Shown here: positions 9,026-17,580 of the stretch, in pieces | Position numbering within the stretch: the stretch's first letter is position 1 | How the letters are laid out: each line of letters begins with the position of its first letter | Assembly: GCA_964534325.1 (NCBI GenBank) | Contig: CAZHOR010000002.1 | Coordinates: 124,001-188,000, forward strand | Direction of reading: 5' to 3' | From: JdFR-22 sp964534325 | GTDB lineage: Archaea > Halobacteriota > Archaeoglobi > Archaeoglobales > Archaeoglobaceae | DNA: 64,000 bases | The notes under the pieces: model-generated | Seen by the model: only the letters and a program-made list of their open reading frames with translations | Database searches by the model: none | What the model was told of the DNA's origin: nothing | Position numbers and translations under genes: made by a program

Positions 9026-9727
9026 TCACATCACTTCAATATCAATTTTTTTACTTCCCATGTGGGCATCTACCCTTATGGTCTTTTTATCGTATTTCTG
9101 GGCGTTTATTACCTGATTAAAGCTGGTAAAACTGGTTTTCGTTACCTGTTCATCTCCTTCATCCAGATTATAGAACTTGTATTCTCCCTGCTCATGATAA
9201 GCCCAGTAAACCTTTAGTTGATGGGAGTATGGGCAATAATCTCCCTTCATCAGCCACAGGTAATCAGCACCCTTAAATTGCTCTATTCCTTTCTCCTCAA
9301 CATAAGAGTCCAACGTGTTCCCTGTTTTATAGTGGTCTATAGCCATTTTTACTCTGTCAACATGACTGTAGAGAGTTAATCCGTTAACGTATGCCCAGCA
9401 GTACTCGTCCTGCAATTTCAGAGTTACTCCTCTGTACTCTTCCTCTCGCTCATATATGGGATTCGCTTCTCCTTCTGTAACGATTACGTAACCGCCTTCC
9501 AAAAAGAATCTGGCAATTTGGTCTCCCTTACTCGCAGTCCCTACATATTCCGCCATCTCATCTGTGGTGCAATTGAGGTATTCGAGCTCTACGGCATCTT
9601 TGGAGGCTACTTGAAGAAAATCCTCCATGTTTATATCTACTTTTTCAGAACATTCTACCTGATCATGTGACGCTACATTTAGAACAGCTGATAATGCCGC
9701 CACTAAAATCAATATCCGGGGGTTAAT
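9026..9727 (-). CDS. Secreted protein of unknown function
   Basis: With ATG at 9727 the protein begins MINPRILILVAALSAVLNVAS, a signal-peptide-like segment, and is 233 aa long. An ATG at 9820 would put 31 more residues ahead of it. The exported part has paired strands such as GGYVIVTEGEANPIYE and LQDEYCWAYVNGLTLYSHVDRVKMAID, with four to five cysteines that could form disulfides. I do not recognise the family. It converges on the lipoprotein gene with a 1-bp gap. Confidence 0.6.
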   Translation of the reverse strand: MNPRILILVAALSAVLNVASHDQVECSEKVDINMEDFLQVASKDAVELEYLNCTTDEMAEYVGTASKGDQIARFFLEGGYVIVTEGEANPIYEREEEYRGVTLKLQDEYCWAYVNGLTLYSHVDRVKMAIDHYKTGNTLDSYVEEKGIEQFKGADYLWLMKGDYCPYSHQLKVYWAYHEQGEYKFYNLDEGDEQVTKTSFTSFNQVINAQKYDKKTIRVDAHMGSKKIDIEVM

Positions 9728-9981
9728 CATTATTGTTATAATAGTGAGAAGTCCAATTAAAAGATTACAAAAAACACTTGATGAGGACTTGATAGCCAAT
9801 AAGGTTCCGCAATAATTCAAAACAGGCAGGAATTTTGGCCTGCATAGTGATGGGCTTTATTCAGCCCACCTGATCAACAGCAGGAAATAAGAAAGTATTA
9901 ATACAGAAGTTGATTGCCCCAAATAGGGAAAACTTTTAATAGTTTATAGTTGTTGTTATAATTATCATGGGGTGACAGGAT

Positions 9982-10377
9982 TTGCCAAAAAAGAGAAATA
10001 ACGTAAGAATATTAGTGGTGGACGATGAACCTGCAATGAGAGAAGTAATGGTGCTTATTTTAAAGGGCTACGATGTCGTTGAAGCCTCCAATGGATATGA
10101 AGCAATAAAGAGATGCGAAGAGAAAACACCTGACATAATTTTGATGGATATTATGATGCCCAGGATGAACGGCGTCGAGGCAACCAAACACATCTTAGAA
10201 GAGTATCCAGACGTAAAAATTGTGGCGGTCACCGCCTATGCCACTCATAAAGGCAAAGAAATGCTGGAAGCGGGTGCAATCGAGATACTTGAAAAACCAT
10301 TCGGAAGGAGAAAACTTGAAGAGCTCATAAAGAGGCTTAGTAATGGTGAGATGGCAAGAAGCAAACAGAGAGCTTAA
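9982..10377 (+). CDS. Single-domain response regulator (CheY-like)
   Basis: 131 aa consisting of one receiver domain. The acidic pocket is VVDDEPA, the phospho-acceptor Asp is in LMDIMMPRMNG, the switch Thr/Ser is in AVTAYA, and the conserved Lys is in LEKPFG. The start is TTG at 9982, supported by GGGGTGA eight bases upstream. No output domain is present, so it must act through protein contacts. It overlaps the downstream histidine kinase by 35 bp, so the two form a two-component pair. A TATA-like sequence lies near 9943. Confidence 0.88.
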   Translation: MPKKRNNVRILVVDDEPAMREVMVLILKGYDVVEASNGYEAIKRCEEKTPDIILMDIMMPRMNGVEATKHILEEYPDVKIVAVTAYATHKGKEMLEAGAIEILEKPFGRRKLEELIKRLSNGEMARSKQRA

Positions 10378-11689
10378 ACTTGCCGAAGTTCTCCCTTTTG
10401 CTGTCATTTTAACCGATAGAGATTATAATATCTTATACTGGAGTGAGGGCGCTGAAGAGCTACTGGGATGGTCTAAAAAAGAGACTGAAGACCAGTCGCT
10501 ATACGAATTCCTTGATTTGAGCCAGGAAGAAATAAAAACTCTTTTAAGTCAGGAGAAGTTTTCCGTATTACATCGAAAGGATGGTTCGACCGTGAGATGC
10601 GAGATACGCTCCTCTTCCTTTAATGATAAATACGCATTCTTTTTAAGAGATATTACTGACCAGTACGAAGAGATAAAAGAGCTGGGAAGCTACCAGGATT
10701 TCTTTGAACAAGCCCAGGACATGTTCTTTAGAGTAGGGAAAGCAGAATTCAACCCCAAACTGGCACAGACACTGGGATACAGCAAGAACGAACTCACCGG
10801 GATTCCTATGTCTCCCCTCATCCACCCCGAAGATGTTGACAGAGTTCATGAAGAGTTCCTGAAGGTGTTGAACGGCGAAACCAGGAACTATGAAGTGAGG
10901 ATGCTGGCCAAAAGCGGAGATGTTCTGTGGTTCGAGGTAGTTGCCTGGCCATGGAAAACTGAAGGAATAACGGTTGGTAGTGAAGGAGTACTAAGAGATA
11001 TCTCCGAAAAGAAGAGGCAGGAGACATCCACAAAGAGATTGCTGGAGAGGCTGGAAGTCTTGAACAGCATACTTCGCCACGATCTCAGCAATTACTTGAG
11101 CGTGATCGGGAATTATGTGGAGCTTCTTGAAGAAGAGCCCAATAAAGAGTACATCAACAAGATACAGAACATGATAAAGAGGTCCCTAGAGCTCATCAGG
11201 GACATAAAAACCGTTGAAGATGCCGAGAAGTCCGGCAGGATAATGAAGTCAACAAACATATCGGAAGTCCTTAAAAGCGAGATAAACGCCATAGAAGACC
11301 CTCACACCAACATAAGATCAGCCATACCCGAAAACCTTTATGTCTGGGCTGATGAGATGGTCAACTCCATCTTCTCCAACTTGCTTTCAAATTCCATTGC
11401 ACATAATGATAAGACGGAGAAGAACATTGATGTTAAGGCACAAAAAGTTGACTCGGAGATAGAGGTCAGGATAGCAGATAACGGACCAGGAATCCCTGAA
11501 GATATGAAAGAAGATATCTTCAAAGAAGGAGTTAAGGACGAGACCACAGGAAAAACAGGTCTTGGCCTGTTCTTGGCTAAAACACTGGTGGAGAGATACA
11601 GCGGGAAAATATGGGTTGAAAACAATGAACCTGAGGGCAGCATATTCATTGTCAGATTAAGAAGTTCTGAGAACCTCTACGGGTCCTGA
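10343..11689 (+). CDS. Cytosolic PAS-PAS sensor histidine kinase
   Basis: 448 aa. Two PAS domains occupy roughly residues 15-115 (ILYWSEGAEELLGWSKKE) and 120-225 (KLAQTLGYSKNELTGIPMSPLIHPEDVDRVHEEF, with the PAC end VLRDISEKKRQE). The dimerisation/phosphoacceptor helix has the archaeal form ILRHDLSNYLSVIGNY near residue 245. The ATPase domain shows the N-box LLSNSIAHNDK, G1 IADNGPGIP and G2 GLGLFLAKTLVERY. No transmembrane segment, so it senses an intracellular or diffusible signal. It is the probable partner of the overlapping response regulator. Confidence 0.88.
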   Translation: MVRWQEANRELKLAEVLPFAVILTDRDYNILYWSEGAEELLGWSKKETEDQSLYEFLDLSQEEIKTLLSQEKFSVLHRKDGSTVRCEIRSSSFNDKYAFFLRDITDQYEEIKELGSYQDFFEQAQDMFFRVGKAEFNPKLAQTLGYSKNELTGIPMSPLIHPEDVDRVHEEFLKVLNGETRNYEVRMLAKSGDVLWFEVVAWPWKTEGITVGSEGVLRDISEKKRQETSTKRLLERLEVLNSILRHDLSNYLSVIGNYVELLEEEPNKEYINKIQNMIKRSLELIRDIKTVEDAEKSGRIMKSTNISEVLKSEINAIEDPHTNIRSAIPENLYVWADEMVNSIFSNLLSNSIAHNDKTEKNIDVKAQKVDSEIEVRIADNGPGIPEDMKEDIFKEGVKDETTGKTGLGLFLAKTLVERYSGKIWVENNEPEGSIFIVRLRSSENLYGS

Positions 11690-11857
11690 GAGCTGAGATT
11701 TTCTGGTCTACTTTTCTATTAGTTTTATTTACAATTGCTTTTTTTGTCTTACTTCTACCTTCAACCCCACCCCCCTCTTTTCCGGTGGAAGGGCAAGAAG
11801 ATGTGGCAGGATTTAGTTAGTAGGGTTAGGGTAGAGCAAAAAGGGAAAGCCTTAAAC

Positions 11858-12955
11858 CTATTTGATCAAATTCTTCCTCAACTTGAACGTCTCTTCCTCT
11901 TTTGTTCTGAGGTTGTCGAGTATCCTGTTCATCCGGTTTATTTGACTGGATAGTTCTTTAAATGCTCTTTCTTCTCCTACATCTTCTTTCACATCAACAA
12001 ACCCCCTCATTATTGCCAGAGGGTTTCTCAGTCTATCGGCGAGGTATTCAAAGTATTCAAGATTATCTTTCATCTTATCCAGGGCTTCTTTCCTCTTTTT
12101 CTCTATTTCAATGGTTTTAAGTGCAAGAGCCAGATCACATGCCATATCATTTATCATTTCCATCTCTTCATTTGAAAAGCTATCATAACCCGAATATATC
12201 CATAGAATACCATAAAGTCTGTTCTTATGGGATATGGGTATGACCAGCTTTTTAATCGAGTCGTCTCCATTCAATGAGCATTTTTTACACAGATGGTCTA
12301 TGGGAACCGTTCCCAGTTCTCTGCTCTCACTTTTCATTGCCTCCAAACACAGTATCTCACCATTTTTAGCCATATAATCCAGCTCTTTTCTTCCGTAACA
12401 CCCGATAGACTCCACAACCTCTATTCTTCCCTTATTGGAGATACCGATCCATACACTCAAATCTTCCTTCAGTCTGGCAACAGATTTGCATACTTTTGCA
12501 AGCAATTTCCTGCTGTCCCTCTCCCAGGCAATAAGATGACTGACCTCCCCCGATACGGCTAACATCTTTTTTATCCTGTCAGTACCCCCTGCTGGTCTTT
12601 CTGAGTTCTCTTTGTTATATATCAGTTTACAGAACAAGCCTTTTTCTCTTTCGAGGGGCTTGGTTATCTCAAAACATTTTATAGAATCTCCCTTACTTCT
12701 CCTCAAAACCACCTCAACTTCAGAACCAGTAGTAGAGGATGAATGGGTGGATTCAGTATATAATTTCTTCATATTGAACCCTAATAACTCGTCCTTGGAG
12801 AATCCCAGTAAACTGGAGACCCTTTTATTAGCATAAAGGATTTTGCCATCAGCATTTACAATGAAGACACCATCTGAAGAATAATCGAGGACCTCATCTA
12901 AAATAGACAAGATATTTGCATTTACCTCTGGTGGGTTGTAGGCCCCCATTCCCAT
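11858..12955 (-). CDS. PAS-GAF sensor protein with degenerate phosphoacceptor helix and no ATPase domain
   Basis: 365 aa. An N-terminal PAS domain (FIVNADGKILYANKRVSSLLGFSKDELLGFN, residues 30-65) is followed by a GAF domain (about 140-285: LSVWIGISNKGRIEVVESIGCYG; FSNEEMEMINDMACDLALALK). It ends with a helix resembling the histidine-kinase dimerisation region, FEYLADRLRNPLAIMRGF. Where a kinase has His, this has Asp (LADRLRNPL), and no HATPase domain follows. It therefore cannot be an autonomous kinase. It may modulate the neighbouring kinase or act as a sensor scaffold. It converges on the kinase gene with a 168-bp gap. Confidence 0.75.
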   Translation of the reverse strand: MGMGAYNPPEVNANILSILDEVLDYSSDGVFIVNADGKILYANKRVSSLLGFSKDELLGFNMKKLYTESTHSSSTTGSEVEVVLRRSKGDSIKCFEITKPLEREKGLFCKLIYNKENSERPAGGTDRIKKMLAVSGEVSHLIAWERDSRKLLAKVCKSVARLKEDLSVWIGISNKGRIEVVESIGCYGRKELDYMAKNGEILCLEAMKSESRELGTVPIDHLCKKCSLNGDDSIKKLVIPISHKNRLYGILWIYSGYDSFSNEEMEMINDMACDLALALKTIEIEKKRKEALDKMKDNLEYFEYLADRLRNPLAIMRGFVDVKEDVGEERAFKELSSQINRMNRILDNLRTKEEETFKLRKNLIK

Positions 12956-13325
12956 ACTATGTAGCTCCTTCGATATTTTTATGTACTATGCGACCTCTCC
13001 AACCTACTGATAAACCAATTAAGAAGTATATGGCACATAACTCATTCTTATATTTTTTGTTTTAAGTTTTATACTATACATAATCTTATTAATCTTATTA
13101 TTGTGATCCAGAAAGCGTTCTGTGAGGGTTAATCGTATTTTCTTGTTAATCTTAAATCTAAAGATATATACTTACTTATACTTACTTACTTATACTTACC
13201 AACCCGTAACTGGGACCGTAACTGGGACTTTGATGTGATATTTTATAATAAGTAAAATAAGAGAATAAATTTTGTCAGGCAAGTATGTAGAAAACTTAAA
13301 AAAACAAAGATGATGCGGGAGAATT
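12956..13325. other. Intergenic region with short tandem repeats upstream of glyS
   Basis: 370 bp without a gene. It contains a CTTACTTATA-type simple repeat around 13171-13199 and a perfect 12-bp tandem duplication of CCGTAACTGGGA at 13204-13227. A TATA-like TTTTATAATA follows near 13240, so the repeats lie just upstream of the likely glyS promoter. Further upstream AATCTTATT is repeated near 13083-13100. Confidence 0.6.
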
Positions 13326-15023
13326 ATGAGCAGATTAATGGAAATGTTGATCAGGAGAGGTTTTTTATGGCAATCATTCGAAATTTATGGAGGTATTGCA
13401 GGATTCATTGATTTTGCCCCTCTGGGTAATGGAGTGAGAAGGAATCTGGAAAAGATTTGGCGTGATTATTTTGTTATTAATGAACGTGCGGTTGAAATTG
13501 ATACTCCCACCATAGGAATTGAAGACATTTTTGCTGCCTCAGGACATTTAACTTCCTTTACAGATGTGGCCATAGAGTGCAAGGAATGCGGTAGAGTGTT
13601 TAGAGCAGACCATTACATTAAAGAGAAACTGGGAATAGAGTCAGATGAGACAATGGATGCCATACAGGAAATACTGGAAAGCTACGACCTTAGCTGTGAA
13701 TGTGGGAACGGGTTCAAGGACCCGCAGCACTTTAATCTCATGTTCACCACCACCATTGGCCTTGGCGACAGCAAGAGAGGTTACCTCAGACCAGAAACTG
13801 CTCAGGGCATTTTTATTGATTTTAAAAGATTAAAAGATTATTTCAGGGGACAATTGCCCTTTGGAGTCTCCCAGATTGGGAGAGTCTATAGAAATGAGAT
13901 CAGCCCTAGACAGGGAGTGATTCGTCTAAGAGAGTTCAATCAATCCGAGCTGGAGTACTTTGTTCACCCGGAGAACAAAACACATCCCAACTTCAGCAAA
14001 TATAGGGACATGAAAGTGACCCTGGAAGATAAGTCCGAGAATCAGTATAATATCACGCTGGGAGAAGCGCTTTCAAAGGGATTCCTCCCCCACGAGCTTC
14101 TGGCATACTTCATAGGCAAAACCAAACAATACTTGCTTGAAGCTGGAGTTAATGAAGACAAATTGAAGTTCAGGCAGCATAAGGACGATGAAAGAGCTCA
14201 TTACGCCATTGACACCTGGGATGCAGAGGCTCTCACCGAATACGGCTGGATAGAGGTAGTAGGGATCGCAGATAGAACGGACTACGATCTCAATAGACAC
14301 GCTAAAGTGAGCGGAGAAGATATGACAGTATTCGTCCAGTTCTCTCAACCCCAGAAAGTTAAAAGGAAGAAATTAACTCCTTTAATGAACAAATTAGGCC
14401 CCCAATTTAGAGACAAAGCTAAATCAATCGCAGCAGAGATTGAGAGTTACGATGGAGAGGTCGGTAATGGCATAGAAGTAGAAGTGGATGGAGAGGTCTT
14501 TGAGGTTTCAAATGAGTTTTTCGAAGTAGAGGATGTAGAGGAAGAGATACATGGAGAGAGAATAACTCCCCACGTAATTGAACCATCCTTTGGTCTGGAC
14601 AGGCTGGTATACACAATTCTGGAGCACTCCTTTGACTCCGATACCATAGATGGAGAAGAGAGAAAGGTCTTGAGATTGAAGAACAGGATAACTCCCGTTC
14701 AAGTAGCTGTCCTGCCCCTGCTCACTAAAGATGAGTTCCTGAAAATTTCAGAGGAAATAATATCCGGTCTCAAGCAACAGGGGATATTCACTGAATACGA
14801 TACCTCAGGAAGTATTGGAAGAAGATACAGGAGATATGACGAGATAGGCACGCCATTCTGCGTGACCGTAGACAAACAGACACTGGAAGACAGGACCGTT
14901 ACTGTAAGGGACAGAGATACCACAGAACAGATAAGGATAAACATAGATGAACTGCAAAGAGCGATTAAGGAAATGCTCCAAACTGAAAAATCCATATACG
15001 AATACGGAGAGAAATTCAGATAG
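13326..15023 (+). CDS. glyS: Glycyl-tRNA synthetase
   Basis: 565-aa archaeal/eukaryal-type class II synthetase that charges tRNA-Gly. It starts RRGFLWQSFEIYGGIAGF, has the zinc-type CKECGR and CECGNG cysteine pairs (about residues 86-130), motif 2 around GRVYRNEISPRQGVIRLREFNQSE, motif 3 IEPSFGLDRLVYTILEHSF and the anticodon-binding domain with YDTSGSIGRRYRRYDEIGTPFC near the end. Length matches archaeal enzymes. Monocistronic, from an AT-rich promoter region. Confidence 0.96.
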   Translation: MSRLMEMLIRRGFLWQSFEIYGGIAGFIDFAPLGNGVRRNLEKIWRDYFVINERAVEIDTPTIGIEDIFAASGHLTSFTDVAIECKECGRVFRADHYIKEKLGIESDETMDAIQEILESYDLSCECGNGFKDPQHFNLMFTTTIGLGDSKRGYLRPETAQGIFIDFKRLKDYFRGQLPFGVSQIGRVYRNEISPRQGVIRLREFNQSELEYFVHPENKTHPNFSKYRDMKVTLEDKSENQYNITLGEALSKGFLPHELLAYFIGKTKQYLLEAGVNEDKLKFRQHKDDERAHYAIDTWDAEALTEYGWIEVVGIADRTDYDLNRHAKVSGEDMTVFVQFSQPQKVKRKKLTPLMNKLGPQFRDKAKSIAAEIESYDGEVGNGIEVEVDGEVFEVSNEFFEVEDVEEEIHGERITPHVIEPSFGLDRLVYTILEHSFDSDTIDGEERKVLRLKNRITPVQVAVLPLLTKDEFLKISEEIISGLKQQGIFTEYDTSGSIGRRYRRYDEIGTPFCVTVDKQTLEDRTVTVRDRDTTEQIRINIDELQRAIKEMLQTEKSIYEYGEKFR

Positions 15024-15108
15024 TCAAATAGCCAAATAACCGGATTTAGATTGTTTATAGTTTGTTTAGATAAACCAGTTAACACTCCCGTTGAACCTCA
15101 CCCTTCCT

Positions 15109-15402
15109 TCAATCATTTCTATAGGCTTCTTCTCTTTTAGCTAAAGGGAATTGGACTTCGAATCTTCTGTTGGGGGGAGGAGATATCCTCACTATTACTT
15201 CTCTAATTAAGGAGTAGTATTTCCTTCTTCCCTTCCAGTTGGAGGTTATTATCCCATGTTCTTCTAATCTATCCAGATGGTATTTGGCAGTCTTCCCGTC
15301 CAAGCCTACTAATTCCATTATTTCAGATATATACATATCCCTTCGAGAGAGGTGGCGAAGTAGTTCCAGTCTGGATTTGGAACCTATAATATCCAGAGTC
15401 AT
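15109..15402 (-). CDS. ArsR-type winged-helix transcription regulator
   Basis: 97 aa, essentially one winged helix: LDIIGSKSRLELLRHLSRR, recognition region VGLDGKTAKYHLDRLEEHGII and the wing WKGRRKYYSL. Typical of archaeal ArsR-like repressors. It is divergent from the amphi-Trp gene at 15466, with a 25-bp near-perfect palindrome between them (15407-15431), so autoregulation and control of the neighbour are likely. Metal-sensing cysteines are absent. Confidence 0.8.
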   Translation of the reverse strand: MTLDIIGSKSRLELLRHLSRRDMYISEIMELVGLDGKTAKYHLDRLEEHGIITSNWKGRRKYYSLIREVIVRISPPPNRRFEVQFPLAKREEAYRND

Positions 15403-15406
15403 TGAG

Positions 15407-15431
15407 TATAATTTTCCTAAGAAAAATTATA
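15407..15431. promoter_or_regulatory. 25-bp palindromic operator between divergent regulator and amphi-Trp gene
   Basis: Bases 15407-15431 form an inverted repeat in which 11 of 12 base pairs match around a central A: left arm TATAATTTTCCT, right arm AGAAAAATTATA. It begins 5 bp upstream of the regulator's start codon and its right arm runs into the TATA-like AAAATTATATAT for the amphi-Trp gene. A repressor bound here would block both promoters. Confidence 0.6.
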
Positions 15432-15465
15432 TATGTTTTTCTACCACACTTCTTCGGATGATAAT

Positions 15466-15759
15466 ATGGTTGAGGTACCTACACAACAAAGCAAGGAGAA
15501 AAGGATAATTACAGAAGGAAACATGGAAACCTCTTTGTTTCTTGATAAAGAGCAATTAGGGGATTTCTTGATCTCTTTAGGAGAACAAGTGAAAGCAGGA
15601 AACAATTTAAACCTAAATACTGACGACTGGGAGCTCCCCTTCGAGTTCAGAGAGCCAGTCAAAATGGAGATCGAATTTGAAGGATATAAAGATAAAGAAC
15701 TGGAAATCGAGTTCAAGTTCAAGGGTAAAAGAGAAGATAAAGCACCACAGATATCCTGA
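15466..15759 (+). CDS. amphi-Trp domain protein
   Basis: 97 aa. The core (FLDKEQLGDFLISLGEQVKAGN, then the beta region DDWELPFEFREPVKMEIEFEG and ELEIEFKFKGK) matches the small amphi-Trp domain family, named for the conserved Trp in the amphipathic strand. Its biochemical role is unknown. ATG 15466 is chosen because it lies about 35-45 bp downstream of the TATA element and after the palindrome. An in-frame ATG at 15433 sits inside the promoter. Probably regulated by the divergent ArsR-like protein. Confidence 0.72.
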   Translation: MVEVPTQQSKEKRIITEGNMETSLFLDKEQLGDFLISLGEQVKAGNNLNLNTDDWELPFEFREPVKMEIEFEGYKDKELEIEFKFKGKREDKAPQIS

Positions 15760-15815
15760 AAACCCTGAATCTGAACAGAACACAGAAAAAATCTAATATT
15801 GTATTAAATCTTTCA

Positions 15816-16259
15816 TCAAATCTTTTTAATCCTTTCTGCCAGACTGGTGATCCGGTCCATAACTTCGATGATCTCTTTAATCTCTTGTACATCGTTTGCA
15901 TTCTCCAGTTCCTTAGAGAGTCTGGCCAGAGAGTTCTTTAAAGAAGTCTCCATGTCACTGTCGCTGAATTCGGTATGACCGCTCTTTATAATTCTCCTCT
16001 TCGCTTCTCCCTCTTGAGTTTCTTTGTCGCCTTCCTTATTAACCTCACTCTGTGAAGTTGCTGCATTGGGCTTCTTTCCTTCTTTTGATTTTCTTGTTTC
16101 CCCTTCTTGCTCAATTACGGCTTCCTTCTGGCATGAAGGACAAAAGATGGCGTCTCCTTCCTGGAACAGAGGGACATTGCATTCTGGACAGTGGTAAGAG
16201 AGCATTTTCGCTCCTCTAATTAATAATTTTGAAATATCCGAAATTTTTTTATCTTCCAT
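15816..16259 (-). CDS. Sjogren's/scleroderma autoantigen 1 (p27)-like zinc-ribbon protein
   Basis: 147 aa. Residues 8-50 match the autoantigen p27 family found in archaea and eukaryotes: ISKLLIRGAKMLSYHCPECNVPLF followed by IFCPSCQKEAVI, a four-cysteine zinc ribbon (CPEC...CPSC). A low-complexity charged linker (EGETRKSKEGKKPN) and a C-terminal coiled coil (SLARLSKELENANDVQEIKEIIEVMDRI) follow. Molecular role is not established. Confidence 0.8.
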   Translation of the reverse strand: MEDKKISDISKLLIRGAKMLSYHCPECNVPLFQEGDAIFCPSCQKEAVIEQEGETRKSKEGKKPNAATSQSEVNKEGDKETQEGEAKRRIIKSGHTEFSDSDMETSLKNSLARLSKELENANDVQEIKEIIEVMDRITSLAERIKKI

Positions 16260-16312
16260 ACCTGCATATCGATGAATCGTAATAAAAATTTCACTTCTGT
16301 GGAGGTGTATCT

Positions 16313-16573
16313 ATGACTGAAGAAGTACCGGAGGGTGTGCTAGAAGTTCTGGATAGAATCATGCAAGATGATACTGTGCCAAGGAACGTAAGAAAAGTCT
16401 CAGGAGAAATAAAAGAAGATCTACTACACGGGAAAGAGAGCTTAGCCGTGAAAGCTTCTTCTGCAATTTCTATTCTCGAGGATTTATCTGCGGATCCCAA
16501 TATACCCATGCATGTTAGAACCTTGATCTGGAATCTATCGAGTCAACTGGAAAGAATATCTGTAGAGGAATAA
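16313..16573 (+). CDS. UPF0147 family protein
   Basis: 86 aa, all helical. EVLDRIMQDDTVPRNVRKVSGEIKEDL and SAISILEDLSADPNIPMHVRTLIWNLSSQLE fit the archaeal UPF0147 family, which is widely conserved but uncharacterised. GGAGGTGTATCT ends just before the ATG and is a strong ribosome site. Divergent from the p27-like gene with 53 bp between starts. Confidence 0.85.
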   Translation: MTEEVPEGVLEVLDRIMQDDTVPRNVRKVSGEIKEDLLHGKESLAVKASSAISILEDLSADPNIPMHVRTLIWNLSSQLERISVEE

Positions 16574-17000
16574 TATAATAGAATAGTTTAAGGAGACCTT
16601 TAAGCTCAGTTAATGATAGGTTCACAGACAGTTATTTAGAGTATAGAAACCTCAAGTGGAACCTCAAGTCCATTTTTTGTGGTAATGTAAAGTTCAGCTA
16701 CGATATAACATCCTTAATTTATTATACGTTTAAAAGACTTTTGACCCCTTCAAACCTTCTTTTGTTGGGGTTTACCTCTTTACGCAATTCTAATAGAAAT
16801 GAAGGGGGAGGGGTGCGAACAAACCCCATTATTTCGTGTGGAGACGGAATTATAAAAATATTTTATCTCATCCTGTCGGTTGCAGGGAGCAATCCTCCTG
16901 TTAGATAAGAATACTCGAGTTCATCTATTTCAAAGGAAAATTAATATAATTTTGCTCACTGGTTCAATGAGATGTACAGGACTTTACTTTTAGGGACGAA
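16574..17000. other. Intergenic region with a hairpin
   Basis: 427 bp without an evident gene. A possible stem-loop lies at 16863-16908: TTATCT pairs with AGATAA, and inside it GG-TTGC pairs with GCAA-CC across one unpaired T. A TATA-like TATAAAAATA begins near 16851. Nothing resembling a known RNA family was recognised. Confidence 0.4.
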
Positions 17001-17549
17001 ATGGGGGAGTTGAAAGTAAACAGGGAGGTTTACATCCATCCTTTGTCCGATTTACGAGATTCACGAGATTCAAAACCTGTTGATACTGGAATCATTGGTC
17101 ATCTTCAGGTAGAATTGAGTAAGGTCTTTAGGGAAGTGATCGTTCTGGAAGGCCAAGAAGTACCTGATTCAGCATTCAACCACTCCAGAAAACAATTCAA
17201 CTCTAAAAAAGTGCTTGAAGTTGTGGAACTGGTTGGTGACATCAATCTGGGGGTTCTGGAGGGAGATCTTTACTCTCACGGATTCAACTTCATTTTCGGG
17301 GAAGCAGAGCTGGGCAGGAATAAAGCAGTTATATCAATCCACAGACTCAGGCCACGGTTTTATGGTGAAGATGAAGACAGGGACCTGTTGAAATTAAGGA
17401 CGCTCAAGGAGGCAGTGCACGAGATAGGACATATGTTGGGGTTGAGGCACTGTCCGGATGATCGATGTGTAATGTATTTCTCCCATAACATAAAGGAAAC
17501 GGATTTGAAGGACTGGCGTTACTGTAAGAGATGCTGGTCCCAGCTCTAA
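17001..17549 (+). CDS. amzA: Archaemetzincin (zinc metalloprotease)
   Basis: 182 aa. The extended archaemetzincin signature is clear: HEIGHMLGLRHC followed by C-x4-CVMYFS and a later C-x2-C (YCKRCW), where three His and four Cys bind two zinc ions. Archaemetzincins are small soluble peptidases whose natural substrates are not known. Length is typical. The ATG follows an ACGAA context rather than a strong ribosome site, and GTACAGGAC lies further up. Confidence 0.92.
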   Translation: MGELKVNREVYIHPLSDLRDSRDSKPVDTGIIGHLQVELSKVFREVIVLEGQEVPDSAFNHSRKQFNSKKVLEVVELVGDINLGVLEGDLYSHGFNFIFGEAELGRNKAVISIHRLRPRFYGEDEDRDLLKLRTLKEAVHEIGHMLGLRHCPDDRCVMYFSHNIKETDLKDWRYCKRCWSQL

Positions 17550-17580
17550 AACCTTTTTATGATCGATGTGAACGTTATAC

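Noticed and set aside
11858..12955. Complete histidine kinase
   Set aside because: The phosphoacceptor His is Asp and no ATPase domain follows.
13169..13230. CRISPR array
   Set aside because: Repeats are short simple or tandem units without spacers. No cas genes were seen.
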